A stretch of DNA of 64,000 nt from positions 1 to 64,000 of the forward strand of contig WEDG01003323.1 of NCBI GenBank assembly GCA_017591395.1, written 5' to 3'. Positions 18,213-31,365 of the stretch are shown one piece after another (the stretch's first letter is position 1; the number at the start of each line of letters is the position of its first letter). The notes beneath the pieces are model-generated. The model searched no databases. It saw nothing but the letters and a program-made list of their open reading frames with translations, and was not told where the DNA came from. Origin of the DNA: Schistocephalus solidus (Eukaryota > Platyhelminthes > Cestoda > Diphyllobothriidea > Diphyllobothriidae). The translations under genes were made by a program, and so were the position numbers.

Positions 18213-20304
18213 TTCATACTATGTAAATGAGTTTCCTGAGAGACTGGCGCACATAAACTACTGCATGGCGCAATAATAAACCTCTGCCATTTATCTGTCG
18301 GACACTTGCAATCGCCTTGACCATACAACCGTGATTTCACGGGAAACCCCGTAGCCGATGGCATAACAGATTCTTTTAGAGAAGGTTGGTTGTAAGGCAT
18401 TCTGACCAGGTAAGTTCATCTTTCGTCTCATTCTGTCGCACGTTGGAGTCGCCAGAATTCATTAATAATTGATGTCTTTTACACTATAATCTTACACAAT
18501 GAGTCCCGCACCCTCGATTAGCGGAACCAGAGGGTCATGTGATGTAGTATATATATTCGGTACATAACAAAATCTGCCGTTATATGGTCGTTTTCTTGTG
18601 AATCGGGACATCAAGGCGTCCGTTCGAAAACGCATAATTTAAGGTGTGTTTGGTTCACATGTTTCTGGCATGCACATGCGAGCATGAGGGCGCTAATCAC
18701 CTGTGGGTTGGAGTGTGATTAACTGGCTTGCGAGCTGACTCAGAGGCTCGTGAGCACTAGACGCCGAGGGTGACAAGTCTCGGTGGTCGGCGTCAGTTTG
18801 CGGGTGCTATCATGACTCAGCACAGTCGAACAGGGTAAGCCTCGGGTAAAGCCTTAATAAAATGATTACATCAAAGTTCTGGCTGGACTTGACAAGCCCC
18901 ATTGTAACGACCTATATATAATTGTGTTTTTAAGTTTTGGTCAAAGTGCAAAGCATTTTGTTAATAAAAGTTACGATAAAAAGTCTTTGACCGACACCGA
19001 ATGGTCACGTTCGACGTCGTTAAATGTCAGGAGAGTTCGGTGCAGCACGCTACTGCTATGAGTACTTACAGCAGCTATACAGGGCGCTCTGCGGACAAAT
19101 CAAGGGCCCAAACCCTTCGCATTTGCGTCATACGACCAATAAAATTTACGAAACACTTCTTTGGATAGCTCCCGGTTTAAGATGAAAATGAACCAATGGG
19201 TTATAACTATAAAAATGATGTCTACTATCTGATTAGCTAATGTGGGTATTACGGTATTATCTTTGTGAGTTTAAAATTTAAATCGGTTGCCATTTGACAA
19301 ACCCCACGCCAGTGAACATCTTATAAGGCAATTGACTCTCGTTAGAGTATTTGAGGAGCTAGAAAATACTATTAACATGGGAAAGAAGAAAACAGTGTGT
19401 TCTACTCATTTATATAGCAAATCTAGCTTTCAATAAGTTACTACCATCGTGGCAAGTCAGTTCTTATAATGCTTCGCCTGTGGCGCAAATGCTGGAAGTG
19501 TCTTTTACCATAAATGGAGTTTGGATTGTATTTCTAAGCAACCACAAACTAGTCTTCACTTTTCAAGATCAATAGTTTCCTTAATGGAAACTTTTCATGA
19601 ATATACGCTTGCTCGAATACGAAACCTTACCTGATTAATTATTTCGAGATAACATTTTTATGTGCTTAGAAGTCTAATAGCCAGTTAATTTAGCTTTCCT
19701 CTGTCAGGTAAAGGAACAGCTCGAAACAAACTATCTTATGCACATCCCTTGCTGAAAAATGTTGATAGATTTTAGGATTTAAGTGAAAAACGCATTGTAT
19801 AGATTACTCTGAAAAGATTTTAGCAGTTTTTCTGCTTAATAACAGGCCTTATTCTATTGTATTTACTGCCCTGGTATGGATCGAAAATATGTTCATCCAT
19901 TTTTCCAATATCATAAACTGTGAGCATTCTGTTGCAATAAGGTATAATAGTTGAAGATAAATGGCATATAATAAACCAAAATACGTTTCCATACGTTTTT
20001 GTATGTTTTTGATACTTCAGAACATTTCAAAACACTTGTAAGGTAACCATGTGGTAAAACAAATGTTGTCTACTATTTGAAAAGCCAGAGAATATAGCGA
20101 GTCACAAAATATAATTTTCGAAACGAAATGGATTCTGCTTAACGGGCTATCATCACGGAATATATCCTGTGAATAAGTAAGTATTAATTTAAATAAATAA
20201 TCTCATATTTTTCTTTAGTAAAAGAATCCAATAATATGTAGTACTCAGAATAGAGAAGTTTACGCGCTATGCTCGGTTAATATATAACATTCACATAATC
20301 TGTG
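18213..20304. other. No recognised feature
   Basis: Two kilobases without repeats shared with the rest of the window. The 18590-18910 part is less AT-rich and ends with AATAAA-like signals (near 18858), so a solo LTR is conceivable, but no partner copy is here to test it. Confidence 0.35.
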
Positions 20305-21978
20305 GTATATCAACTGACCTGCCCTCACTGTCCTCGTGCATTCACTCATCGCATGGGCCTATTCGGACACATGCGCATTCACAAAAACCTGCGGTAAACT
20401 ACCGGAGGCTAAGCTACATCACCGTACACTACCTACACCAATACATCGACAACACCTTCACCATTACCATGTAACTGAGTCTATCACGGTTTCCTAGAAA
20501 CCGTGGGTGGGAAGGCTGCCAATCTGACGCTTACACCAGGCCACACCGTCGGCTCAGTGTATGTGCTGTGTGTGTCGAATAGCTGACCAGTGGACTGGGA
20601 GTCAGACGGCGATGGCTGCTCCATATCCCCTGAGTTAGTGAATCCTGGTGTGTGCGTTATGGGGGCCAGGTCGTGCTGTGGCGCGCGAAGACGGGTACGC
20701 CGATCCGTCAGCCAATGCGCCCACTCCCACATAAGGCAACTGACCGGCGCGGACAGTAGTCTGACTGTGGGGGTGGGGCAGAGAGTGACGTCGAGAGCTC
20801 AGCGCATTTTCCTCACTATAAACAATCTGACGCGCTTGAAACTATCACGGTGCACTAAAAGCCGTGGCTTGGAAGGTTGCCAACTGACGGGATAACTCGG
20901 ACTGCATGGTCAGCACAATGTGTGTTTTGTGTGGAGTGGCTGACTGGCGGACTGAGAGTCAGGTTGTAATGGCTCCTTCTAAATGAGGCCTTTATGGCAC
21001 TCCCACTCCGTGGGATCCGAGATAGGTGTGGTGGTACGCCGAGGGGCGGCTCCGGCCGCACCAGCCACCTGCGCCCTCTACTATCTGCGGTTTTCTTGAC
21101 TGTGTCATGAGACCGGGCTCAGGTGGGTGAGGAGAAGAGAGTGCGGTAACGTTGAGTGCCGCGGTTGGAAGGTTGCCAACTGACAATTACACTCAGACCT
21201 CGCAGTTAGTCCAATGTGTGTTGTGTGGAGTGGCTGACTGGTGGTCTGAGAGTCAGGCTGCAATGGCTCCTTCTTACCGTGACCTCTGGCTATCTCACAC
21301 ATGTGAGATGTACGCCGTTCAACCTCCTGTTGTGTGAAATCCTGGTGCTTGTGTTTGGGGGCCAGGTCGTGTACGTAGTACACGTAAACGAGGTCACCAG
21401 CAGCTGCGCCCGCTTCCGCATCAGACAACTAACCGGCTCGTACAGTGGTCTGATTGTGGTGGTGGGGGAGAGAGTGAGGTCGAAAGCTCAGCGCATTTTC
21501 CTCACTATAAACAACCTGACGCGCTTGAAAATATCACGGTGCGCTAAAAGCCGTGGCTTGGAAGGTTGCCAACTGACGGGATAACTCGGACCGCGTGGTC
21601 AGCCCAATGTGTGTTTTGTGTGGAGTGGCTGACTGGCGGACTGAGAGTCAGGCTGCAATGGCTCCTTCTAAATGTGGCCTTTATGGCACTCCCACTCCGT
21701 GGGATCCGAGCCAGGTGTGATGGCACGCCCAGGGGCGGCTCCGACCGCGCCAGCCACCGGCGCCATCTCCCATCTCCGGTCTTCTTGACTCTGTCTTGAC
21801 ACCGGGCTCAAGTGGGGGAGGAGGAGAGAGTGCGGTAGCTGCAGTGCAAGGCTATTATCACTTAAATCTAATTCACGCGCAAGTCACCGTCCCTGCACCC
21901 CCTGGTGTGGAGCATACGGTCGACCTCGTCGAAATTGACGGTCGAACTGCCGGTATATCAACTGACCAGTTGGAATAG
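20305..21978 (+). mobile_element. RTE-like LINE copy B: last zinc finger and duplicated 3' UTR
   Basis: Starts with the C-terminal C2H2 finger CPHCPRAFTHRMGLFGHMR, then IHKNLR and a stop (20315-20397, +). Cys and His spacing is correct. The long 3' untranslated region follows from about 20480. One module (GCGCATTTTCCTCACTATAAACAA to TAACTCGG) occurs twice, at about 20797-20905 and 21488-21590. The copy ends with the CAAGTCACCGTCCCTGC tail and the terminal hairpin near 21935-21957. Everything 5' of the last finger is lost. Confidence 0.85.
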
Positions 21979-21979
21979 A

Positions 21980-24900
21980 GTTATCGCATTACCTCAGTTT
22001 GGCTACTGAAGCCGACTAAAAAACGAAGCAAAACCGAACGATTATTCCAGCTCTGGTGAAAGCATTTAAAATAAGGTGCTGCGAGAGACTTGTCTTAAAA
22101 ATAAATTTTTTGATTTGCTAAGGAAATACACCAACTTCTTTATTTTTTCCTAGAGATTTGCAAATGACTATTGAAGCCTCTCAATGTTTTTCGGTCCTTT
22201 TGGGCACACAGAAAAATATCACTTTGACCCAAAATTAAGAATAGCTTTAAAATCTGCGATAAACCCAATTACAAGGAAAAGCTCCAAGATATAACAAGTG
22301 TTTTTGATATTAAGCAATGGTACTAGAATACCGAAAATAGCTTATGAGGTAATTCACATAAAAACAGGTCAATCAAGCTTACAAATTTCAGAGGAAGAAG
22401 GGGTGATCATGGTAAGTGGTTTTTATTGGCCTAAAGTTTCGGATTCTCTCTTGTAAGCCTCATCAGAGACAGTTACAGAACTCTTACATTGGCAAATAGA
22501 GGCAGTTACGAAAATAAATAACGCATAGGTCGTGAATTGGCCTGCGCTGCCAAGCATAAGTATGTAAAAACGCAAAATTAGAATGACATGTTCCTTGAGC
22601 TCGTATAAATGTGCTTGTAAACGCAGATTTGCTCAACGTTGCCAACCAATTTATCACAGCGTTTGAACCTTTCTTCTGAACCTGTGCTTTTAGTGAACTA
22701 AAATACCCACAGCATTTTGTACAAGGTCCAGAGACGCCTAGATCTGAATGAAATATTCTGCAATCTTTACTGTTAAACAACACTTGAGCTTTTTGCACTT
22801 AGACAAGTCAAGTGCACTTTCCTTTTAAAGTAAAAAGTCCCTTGATTTAAACGCCTTGTTTTACAGAAAGGGTTTAAAAGTTAATTCCTTCATTACTTTT
22901 GTTTGCCATAAGCAAATCGTTGTATAATAACCTCATGCGCAAAACAGAAGGTTGAAAGAAGCCGTAAATTTTCGACTAAGAAATCATATAAAGCGAAGAG
23001 CCTACTCAAGAGTTAATTGTTTCGAATTCGTTTTAAATACGCAGATAGTCTAATTAACTTCATTGAAAATGTGCATTCGAATGAACGATATATCATACTT
23101 GGCCAGGTAACTGAACTAATGCCACTTTGTATTGCTTTTAAGCAAAACCCTTGAACGTTTGGTGAACCTAGATAGCTAAAACCGGCTTCTCCTAAAAGGA
23201 CTCACGTGACTCGTTTAGAGCTCGGCAGGAAGAAATGGCATTTCCTAATTTTCCTAAGAAAGCTGGTCTGTTTACTTTTGCAATTTACCTTATCTTCAAA
23301 ATTTGGTTACCATAGGAGCAGGTCAGCATGGGCGCAGAGAGATTAGATTTTCGTAGTTTGGTTGCTGAGGGTAAAATAGGCAAGACGCAGACAGCTCTTT
23401 ACATGATGTTACCGAGCATCGGTATGTCAGATGCCTTATGAAGTGAGATATATAATGAGGTATGCCGAGGTATATATAGAGTTAGATTTTTAGTTGTTGA
23501 TTTACAATTACAATCAAACATTGGAAATTAATTTACATGGATCAGGTAACATTAGGCTATTTTAACAAGCAGCCTTATCTTTTCGAAAAGAAAAAAATCG
23601 TCATATTTTAACTAAAATTTCAAGAGATACACATCGAATGTATATATGCCACATATCAAATGCCGTCATTTTAAGCAACGTTTTATTTTAACTGTTCCTT
23701 TGCGTTCTTCCCATTCCCCACTCACGGGAAAATTAAAGTATTTTTTACTTTTCCTTTTCAAAACTGTTGTCTACAACCGGACTTTAAGCTTTTTTAATAA
23801 AAATGGAGACCAACGACCTTAGAGAATAATTCTGGATAGAGAAGTTCCACTTTTACTTCTCCAATCTAGAGTTCTTGCAGTTTTTTACATGAAAAGGAGA
23901 AACACATTTCTCCGTAGTATGGCTTAAAAACACTGAACTTAGATCGCACTGTTTCTCGCGAGCTCATGATTTCCGTGGATAATATGTTTATACGTTGCTG
24001 CTGGGCGCGGCCTATTATCCGCATGACTGTGAAGACTACACCGGGCGCTTTTACGTCACCTTTATGGTAGTGCATTTAAGATATCAGCTCTAAATACAGC
24101 AATTCAATAAAATTAAGGAAACTGAAAGCTCTGTTTCAGTTGCAAAACAAAATTCACCCTTTGTTGCAAAACGTGATGATCCTGCTAGCACATGAACTCA
24201 TGCCAGGTCTGGTGAAATCGAGATGAATGGGGTGAGGATCCAGTCTGATAAGTTATTAATTGTCTGTTTTTGGCAGTACTGTAAGTTTCTTGCAGTCTGT
24301 GTAGGGTAATTTTACTCACTGGGTAGATCAAGTTGTAAAAAAAGCATGAAGTACCCAGTTCCCGTTATTTTTAGGAGGGCTAGAATGAAATCCGAGCCCT
24401 TGGTCCCGCCGTTTATCTGCCGTTCGTAACAACAACATTTGTTTTCATAGCTTACTCTATATAACAAGCCTACCCACACTATATGTACTTAAATACGTGC
24501 AGTGCTTTGAACTGGTTGTACTAAAAGTGAAACATGGTAAATCCCTCAGACCGGCTCACCAACCACTCCATACGAGTTTAGTTCAACCTTTCAAATCGGA
24601 GACACGTGCCAGCAGGGTAGATTAGGTTAGTTCCATATCCTTAACATAAGTCAACAACTTTGGCTTCAATGCAATCAAGGTAAAATGTCAAACTGGACTT
24701 TTTATCCTGCCTTCTCCCTTGTGAAATTTTTCCATGAACCTTTGAACCAGCCACATTTGAACCTTTGAACCAGCCACCAGACAAGATAGAGTATTCACAT
24801 TTTCAAGTCAACCAGCAGATCAGCAAATTTAGTAGACTGGAGTTCAATCACTAAAACGCTAGTGACTAGCACTGCACGTAAACAATAAGAATTCAGGAAT

Positions 24901-25585
24901 CTTACCAATATTACAAAGACGAACAGAGAAACACGCTTAAATAGAACAAAAATAAAGGCTTGGTGTAAATGTTTTAGGCAGCTCTATCCTCTTTGCCCGT
25001 ATTCATTGATTAAATAATCTCTGTGCGTTTGGCGTTTACCCTCTGAAAGGGGATGCTTTTGATGGACGGAAGAACATTTTTAGGCTTTAGAGTAAACTAA
25101 ATGTGTAAAAGTGGTGCACATTCATTTTATTCCTACGTAGTTTGGTAGGGGTGTCGTAATGGCCGCCTAAACAGGACATGCTAATAGGAATCGCCACGCC
25201 CGTTTCAAATAGGTTGGCTTACGGTAAGTTTAGGAAGGGTAAATATACGCGTGCCTTAACGCGCACACTAAGCAAACCATAAAACTAAACTGTTGCCTTA
25301 ATCTTATCCCTAGCACTACCCTAAATGTTAACACTCGCTCCTGTGACATTTTAACTCCCGTTATTTTATTTTGAAATTATTTTGGTTTTTTTAGAAAGCT
25401 GCCACATATATTTCCTCTTTCCGTACCATTTAAAATTTGAAAAAATGTTAAAAAACATTTTTTTATCATCCTTTTTTCAACAGGAAAAAAATCGCAAATT
25501 TGTACATTTATAATATATAAGTATCGATGTGGAAATACGGCAACATAGAGAGTTCGGGATATAAATGGTGCATTTGGACCTAATA
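21980..25585. other. No recognised gene; one hammerhead relic
   Basis: A long AT-rich stretch. Apart from the motif at 22428-22472 I recognise no coding or repeat feature. Frames such as 22484-22798 (-) and 23866-24075 (-) have no familiar motif. Confidence 0.4.
22428..22472 (-). ncRNA. Hammerhead-like relic, PLE type
   Basis: On the minus strand: CTGATGA (22460-22466), possible stem II GGCTT/AATCC, GAAAC (22436-22440), but TTT in place of GTC. Stem I TCT/AGG pairs with one G-U. Core boxes intact, cleavage site lost. Confidence 0.4.
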
Positions 25586-25589
25586 GTTC

Positions 25590-26410
25590 TATAGTATCAA
25601 AATGGTTTACAAAGTTTCGTTCTGGTAACTTTGAATTCCGATTGAGGCACGCTGTCGGCCAGAATCAAAAATGAGTGTTAGTGAACTAAAAGTCACCGGC
25701 GAGTCAGCTACATCTGAAACTGCACAGGAAGTATCGCTAATGTTTGGAGTTTGCAAACAAAATAATATAAATTGGTGTAGCGGAAGTCGGTAAAATGAAA
25801 AATGTGGGCATGGCGGTGCCACGTTAAACTGAATAAAAACAGAAGCAAGACGTTTTGCAAACTTGCCTGAGTTTGTTTTCTCGTCACAAAAATGGCGCAT
25901 TTTTGAATCGAAATGTAATGTGTGATGAGAAATAGTTCAAGTACGATAGCTTTAAAGGTCTATAACAGGGACTGGAAAGGGGAAAGCTACCAAAAAGCAG
26001 CCTAGAGCACAAAAGTAATCTAAAGAAGACGAGAGTGTATTTGTGGCGATGAGGCACATGTGATACACTATGATTTCCTGAAAACTGGCTCATTGATCAC
26101 GGCAGAAATATATTGTACTCAGCTGGACCAAATGATTGAGAAACAACCGATCCCCTCCTATTCTAGTGCACGAGAACGCTGCACTAATTACCATACAAAT
26201 GACAGTTGACCGTGGTAAAACTACAGGAGGTGGAATTGGAAGTTGTTTATCCTCCCCCATACCCACCAGGCCTTACTCCCACTGACTGTAACTTCTTCCG
26301 GAAAGTTTTTTATAGGAGAGCAGGTTACTTGCGACAATGCTGCAAAACAGACCTTCAAAGATTTAATTGAACGTTGATTACTAGGCTTTTGCATTACCCG
26401 ATGACCAAAC
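25590..26410 (+). pseudogene. mariner (DD34D) transposase relic
   Basis: Cut-and-paste transposase of the Tc1/mariner superfamily, readable across three frames. The N-terminal DNA-binding part reads KWFTKFRSGNFEF. The middle reads LQTCLSLFSRHKNGAFLNR and MCDEK, holding the first catalytic Asp (about 25900-25925). Then VIHYDFLKTGSLITAEIYC and TQLDQMIEK follow (26060-26140). The second catalytic Asp is replaced in VHENA. The C-terminal PPPYPPGLTPTDCNFFRK keeps the third Asp (26237-26290). Many stops and frameshifts; inactive. Terminal inverted repeats not found. Confidence 0.85.
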
Positions 26411-27600
26411 TACCGCTTAACTGGTGCAAGTGTATTAAAATATGTGTGCGTTATTGCATTCTTTAGTTTTATAAATGTTACACTCAACTTTCTAATATTT
26501 ACTGCTTGGGAATTATGAAACCATAACGGCTACGTGTACACACCAACTGTTGATACGAAACCTAATCGTCTAGCGGAAAGAGAAATAAGATATGATAAAT
26601 AAGCAGTTCGGTAAAGACAACGAGGTATTCCTTATGCTAAAGTTTTATTCAGTGTTCATTTTAAATAAAGAAAAAAGGTAGACTTTTTTCGTTAGTGGAG
26701 TAGTTGGGCAGAGTTGAATAATTTGTCTGACCCGCTTTTGAAAAACTTGGTGGCCTCGGTAGGATTTGGACCCACGCTAGCAAGGGGAGGCTTTAGTACA
26801 GCCAACGGGAGCCGTGAGTTTAATCCCACTTGGGTCAAGTTATCTACTCAGCCTACTGTAACTTATGGAATTATACCAATTCTGATACAGTAAGCGGACT
26901 GCCCAAGCAGGATTTCCTAAACAGTAAATTTAATTTCGTCAAATTATCACTACAAATTAAAAGTTCAATTTTAGAGAAAGACTGTTAAGCCAACTCAGCA
27001 CCGAGCTACCATGATGATTATTTCGCATCATCCTAGAGGAACCAAAGAAGACAACATCCCAAATTCAGATAATTTAAGCTTGTGACCCACTTCACTATTC
27101 AAAGCATTTTTTGTGTTCATTCCGATACTAGGGCATAATTTTCCTGGTAATTAGCCAGTCTAAATAAAAAGGTGGTTCGAAATGTTTCTACGCGGGCCAG
27201 ATCTGACGTTGCAGACAACTGGTCAGTTATCTCAAAGGGTTGCTTACAAATCCGATAAAACGCGAGGACTTAAATTTTGCAGGTAAAAAGGATCACCAGG
27301 TAGGCAGTTCAGGAACTAAAGTAGGCATGGAGGTAAGATGAGACCGTGGTAGGCTGCCACTTCAAGCGTATATTTTGCTGCTGTGCACTGGCCACTGCTT
27401 TGCTGAAATACTGTAAGTACTGTCTGTTTGCATTATCTAGCTTTATTGCTGATTGAACTATGAAATTTGAGAACTCAAAAGAATAAACCATAGTTCTTAG
27501 GATCTGAAATCCTTTTTCGTTATCCGCAGAATAATAATTAAAGTGAAATTAGTACTTTCAGTCCGAATACCAATAAGGAACATATGACAGTTTGACCATT
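26411..27600. other. No recognised feature
   Basis: Between the mariner relic and the 367-bp array. Around 26755-26840 there are two tRNA T-loop-like phrases in opposite orientation (GGATTTGGACCC and GAGTTTAATCCC), too weak for a tRNA call. Confidence 0.35.
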
Positions 27601-28635
27601 GCAGAGAGGACAGATGACAGAAAATATGGGTAGATTGATACAGTCTGGTAAAGGCTTATTCTGCCTTCATTCAGCCAATCATAGCCCGTACTACCAGCTG
27701 GGACTGAAAACACAAACATGCGCTCGAGTACGGTGCAGACAGTCCATACACTGGGTCTAGAAGATGGGTCATAAGCACTTCATCGAACCGAAGTTTATCA
27801 GTGCCCCACCACCTGTCATTCTCTGTCGCTTAAGATCGGGTATTTATTCAAACAGGAAAAGGCGCACACCGATCTAGTGGCTTCCCGAAGCAAACAAGCT
27901 CCGTATGGGTGGCAAAGGTCACAAACAGGCAATCAATTACCAGGCCGAAGTCGGCCAAGTTATAATTTCAGAGAGGAGACACGACAGAGAATATGGGTAG
28001 ATTGATACAGTCTGTTTCGGGCTTATTCTGCCTTCATGCAGCCAATCATAACCCTGACTACCAGCTGGGACTGGAAACACAAACATGCGCTCGAGTTCGG
28101 CGCAGACAGTCCACACACTGGGTCTAGCAGATGGGTCATAAGCACTTCATCGAACCGAAGTTCATCAGTGCCTCACCACCTGTCATTCTCTGTCGCTGCA
28201 GATCGGGTATTTATTCAAACAGGAAAAGGCGCACACCGATCTAGTGGCTTCCCGAAGCAAACAAGCTCCGTATGGGTGGCAAAGGTCACGAACAGGCAAC
28301 CAATTACCAGGCCGAAATCGGCCAAGTTATAATTGCAGAGAGGAGACACGACAGAGAATATGGGTAGATTGATACAGTCAGTTTCGGGCTTATTCTGCCT
28401 TCATTTAGCCAATCATATCCCGTACTACCAGCTGGGACTGAAAACACAAACATGCGCTCGAGTACGGTGCAGACAGTCCATACACTGCGTCATAAACGCT
28501 TAATCGAACCGAAGCTCACCAGTGCCTCGTCACCTGTCGCTACATGTCGGATGTTTATTCAAACAAAAATAGGTGTACATCAATCTATTGACTTCTCGAC
28601 ACAACAAGTTAAATGTAGGGCCAATGTGTTGCATG
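27601..28635 (+). repeat. 367-bp tandem repeat array, about 2.8 units
   Basis: Units start at 27601, 27968 and 28335, each 367 bp. They share a stem-forming segment whose minus strand has ACTTC/GAAGT in two units and GCTTC/TAAGC in the third, so the stem pair covaries. A CTGATGA precedes that stem, but no GAAAC follows. The third unit is truncated near 28600. No ORF is conserved across units. Confidence 0.92.
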
Positions 28636-28639
28636 TTGA

Positions 28640-30375
28640 TTATTTTATAAAGATAGTAGACTTGTGCTGGATCTATCGCCCTCTCTCGTCCACCTGAGCT
28701 CACTGTCATGGCAGAGTCAAAAGGACCGATGGCAGGACTGGGCACAGTGGCAGATACAGTTAAGCAGCCAGTCCACCCATACCATAGAGACCTGTCCTCT
28801 CAAACACCACACAGGGGTTATATAAAAAGGGACTGGGTTGCTCGAAGTTGATACGCGTGACAGTGCTATAGGGACCACAGAGAGAAAGACTAGCGGAAAA
28901 CCCTTCTTAATTGCGTGGATTGTGTCAAATTCGTGCATTTACTGGGTGCTGTGGCCCCGGGTCGTGCATGGTGTTTGCGCTGGTGGGGAGCTGTGTGGTG
29001 ATGAGGTTTTGTCTCTGATGGTTTACCATAGAATTGGATGAAGACTCCTGTGGCTGAGTATACCCATCGGTGACTCAGTGTGCGTGGGTAGTGAGGTCAG
29101 CTGAGATGAGTCTGACAGGTGTAGGTTGACATTCGTGACACTTGTTAGAAGTCTCAGTGCGATGGATTCGTAGGTAACTGGCCAGGCTGATGCGTGATAT
29201 GCAGGCAGGAGAAGTTATTAATTGTTGTGTTGGTGTCCTTGGCAATACTGTTAATAGTGGCAGTGCTGTTTTGGAGTGAGGTGGTATTAATGAGGATAGA
29301 AGAGTTGTGGAATGTGCGCAGTAGGCTTAGCATTAAAAGTTACGGTGAATTCCGCTGTCGTGCACGAGTAAGTTACTGAGTAGACACATGCAGTGGCTGA
29401 ATGGGCGTGAGAATTGCGGACAGCTGAGCCTGATGTGACAGGTGTGTCGCGGCTCCAAGCCCTTATTTACCGGTCCCATTGCGATGGATTCGTAGGTAAC
29501 TGGCCAGGCTGATGCGTGATATTGAGGTGTAGTTGGGAACAGGTTGGGATAACGTCCATATTGCGGATGTTGGGAAGAACGGTGGTGTCAGTAATGAACG
29601 TGGATGGGTGGTTGCGGGAAATCGGATGTGTTTTTACCGGTGATACAGGTGGTGGTGGTGGTCATCGTTGTTTTCTTGAGTTAGTGGGTTAGCTGCAAGT
29701 TCTGCAGTGGATGCGGTTACAGAAGCAGAAGGTAAATTTATAGTGTCAATATTGCATTGAGTTGTTCCAGATGAACCCGTCTATCCTTTTCCACAAGTTA
29801 TATACACCAGTAAAAGTCAGAAGTAAAGTACTAGTCTCTAAAACGTAAATTATTTTCAAATTCTCATCAGGTTTGTGCACCTTTTTAACAGACGTATCTT
29901 AAAACACTAAAAAGTGGAGTTTTTATCACTACAAGTTCTTACTATGTCTTACCAGCCAACTCCACGCGCGAATGTCCGATTATAATGGTGATGTGATGGG
30001 AGATGTTGAAAGACGGCGTTGTTAGGGGATGCTTTATACATACGAGCCGAGCTTTTAGCTTTGGCCATGGTGATCCAGAGTGCCTAATATATCCCTGTTC
30101 CAGTTTTCTCTGCTTTTTTCCAGGGCAGGCTATCTTGAGAGAGATTATCCCAGGCTGTCGGATAAATTTGCAAATTCTTGACGTCGGTCTGCATGGTGTC
30201 CTTATAGAGTCGTTTTTGTCATCCTTTTCGGTGAAAACTGGTAGTAACATCGCCATTGAAAATAGCAGCTTGTGTAAGCGCTCGTCATCCATCCTCGCTT
30301 CAGCTCAGTAGCAGTTGCCTCAATATGACGCAAGTGCTGAGGATTGCGGTCGATAGAGATGCCTTGTATGGCCAC
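28640..30375 (-). pseudogene. RTE-like LINE copy C: RT C terminus, zinc-finger region and 3' UTR fragment
   Basis: Minus strand from 30375: ILSTCVILRQLLLS, then MDDERLHKLLF, a shifted frame with QKRLYKDTMQTDVKNLQIYP and AKAKSSARM (29950-30300). Further down, decayed zinc-finger phrases such as RISLASYLRIHR occur near 29161-29210 and again near 29465-29525. The order matches copy F. Near 28640-28720 it keeps part of the shared 3' tail. Heavily mutated; 5' half absent. Confidence 0.72.
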
Positions 30376-30904
30376 CTTAACTGGCTAACCGGCTAAACTG
30401 GGAACCGTCCCACCTGCTTAAAATAAATGAGCTTGCACGTAATGTTAGGAAGGATAAATGCAGCCATTTGACAGGGAACATAAGAGTGTTCCAAATGCAT
30501 TAAAGCCAAATGGAAAAATGATCAGTTTCAGGCTTAAGAAAGGTCACGAGTTTATGCTCCTCAGCATAAAGAACAAGATAGTGAAAATCAAGTCCATTCT
30601 AAATGACCTGAGAAACTTTATTCAAGAATAATTAAAGATAAAAAGGACGAGGCAGTTTGATAAGCACCCCCGGTATTACGGGTAAAGTTAATTTATATTC
30701 CTGATGGGATCAGGGTTTTTGCCAGGGTTAGTGCTGGGGATGGGATTTATGTTACAATACGGGAACAGGCACTCCTCCTCTAAAAATGAGCACAAAGCCA
30801 CCTGTAGTATTAGGGACGCTTTTGCCCGTAAAATCCCGGAATTCCATATAAATGGCGATACAACCTACACCATTAGATTATACCATCGAAAAATCAAAGT
30901 TGCA
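30376..30904. other. No recognised feature
   Basis: Short unassigned stretch between RTE copy C and the 173-bp tandem repeat. Confidence 0.35.
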
Positions 30905-31365
30905 AAAATTCTCAAAATTTCACAAAATTTACCTACTGCTCTTGAGTATGTTGACGGTTACTTCACCTCAATGCCAGCTAGCACAAATCATTGTCGAGGC
31001 TCTGGAAGCCCTGGAAATTTCCAAATCGAGACCGATGAAAACGGCTTGATAGAACCGAATCATAAAGTGCCCCTTAGGTCAAGAATTTCTCAAAATTTCA
31101 CAAGAGCCTACTACTGTTCTCGAGTTTGTTGACAATTACTTCACCTCAACACAAACTAGCACATATTTTTTGAGACTCTGGAAGCCCTGGAAATTTCCAA
31201 ATCGAGAACTATAAAAACTGTTTGATAGAACCACGTCATAAGTGCCCCTTAGTTCAAGAATTTCTCGAAATAGCACAAGAGCTTACTACTTTTCGCGAGT
31301 ATATTGATGGTTACTTCACCTCAACGCATACTAGCACAAATTATTGTCAAGGATCTGGAAGAAAC
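30905..31365 (+). repeat. 173-bp tandem repeat, 2.7 units
   Basis: TTTCTCAAAATTTCACAA recurs at about 30908, 31085 and 31258 (variant CTCGAAATAGCACAA), with CTCTGGAAGCCCTGGAAATTTCC at 31000 and 31173. Period about 173-175. It partly overlaps an open frame at 30704-31132, which I take as incidental because the period is not kept in frame. Confidence 0.85.

Noticed and set aside
26755..26840. tRNA gene or SINE
   Set aside because: Two T-loop-like phrases in opposite orientation but no cloverleaf could be drawn.
27601..28635. CTGATGA plus a stem on the minus strand of the 367-bp repeat as a hammerhead
   Set aside because: The stem is followed by GCTTATGAC instead of GAA, and the expected stem I partner is absent in every unit.
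27601..28635. CRISPR array or bacterial repeat
   Set aside because: Units are 367 bp without unique spacers, and the surroundings are eukaryotic retroelements.
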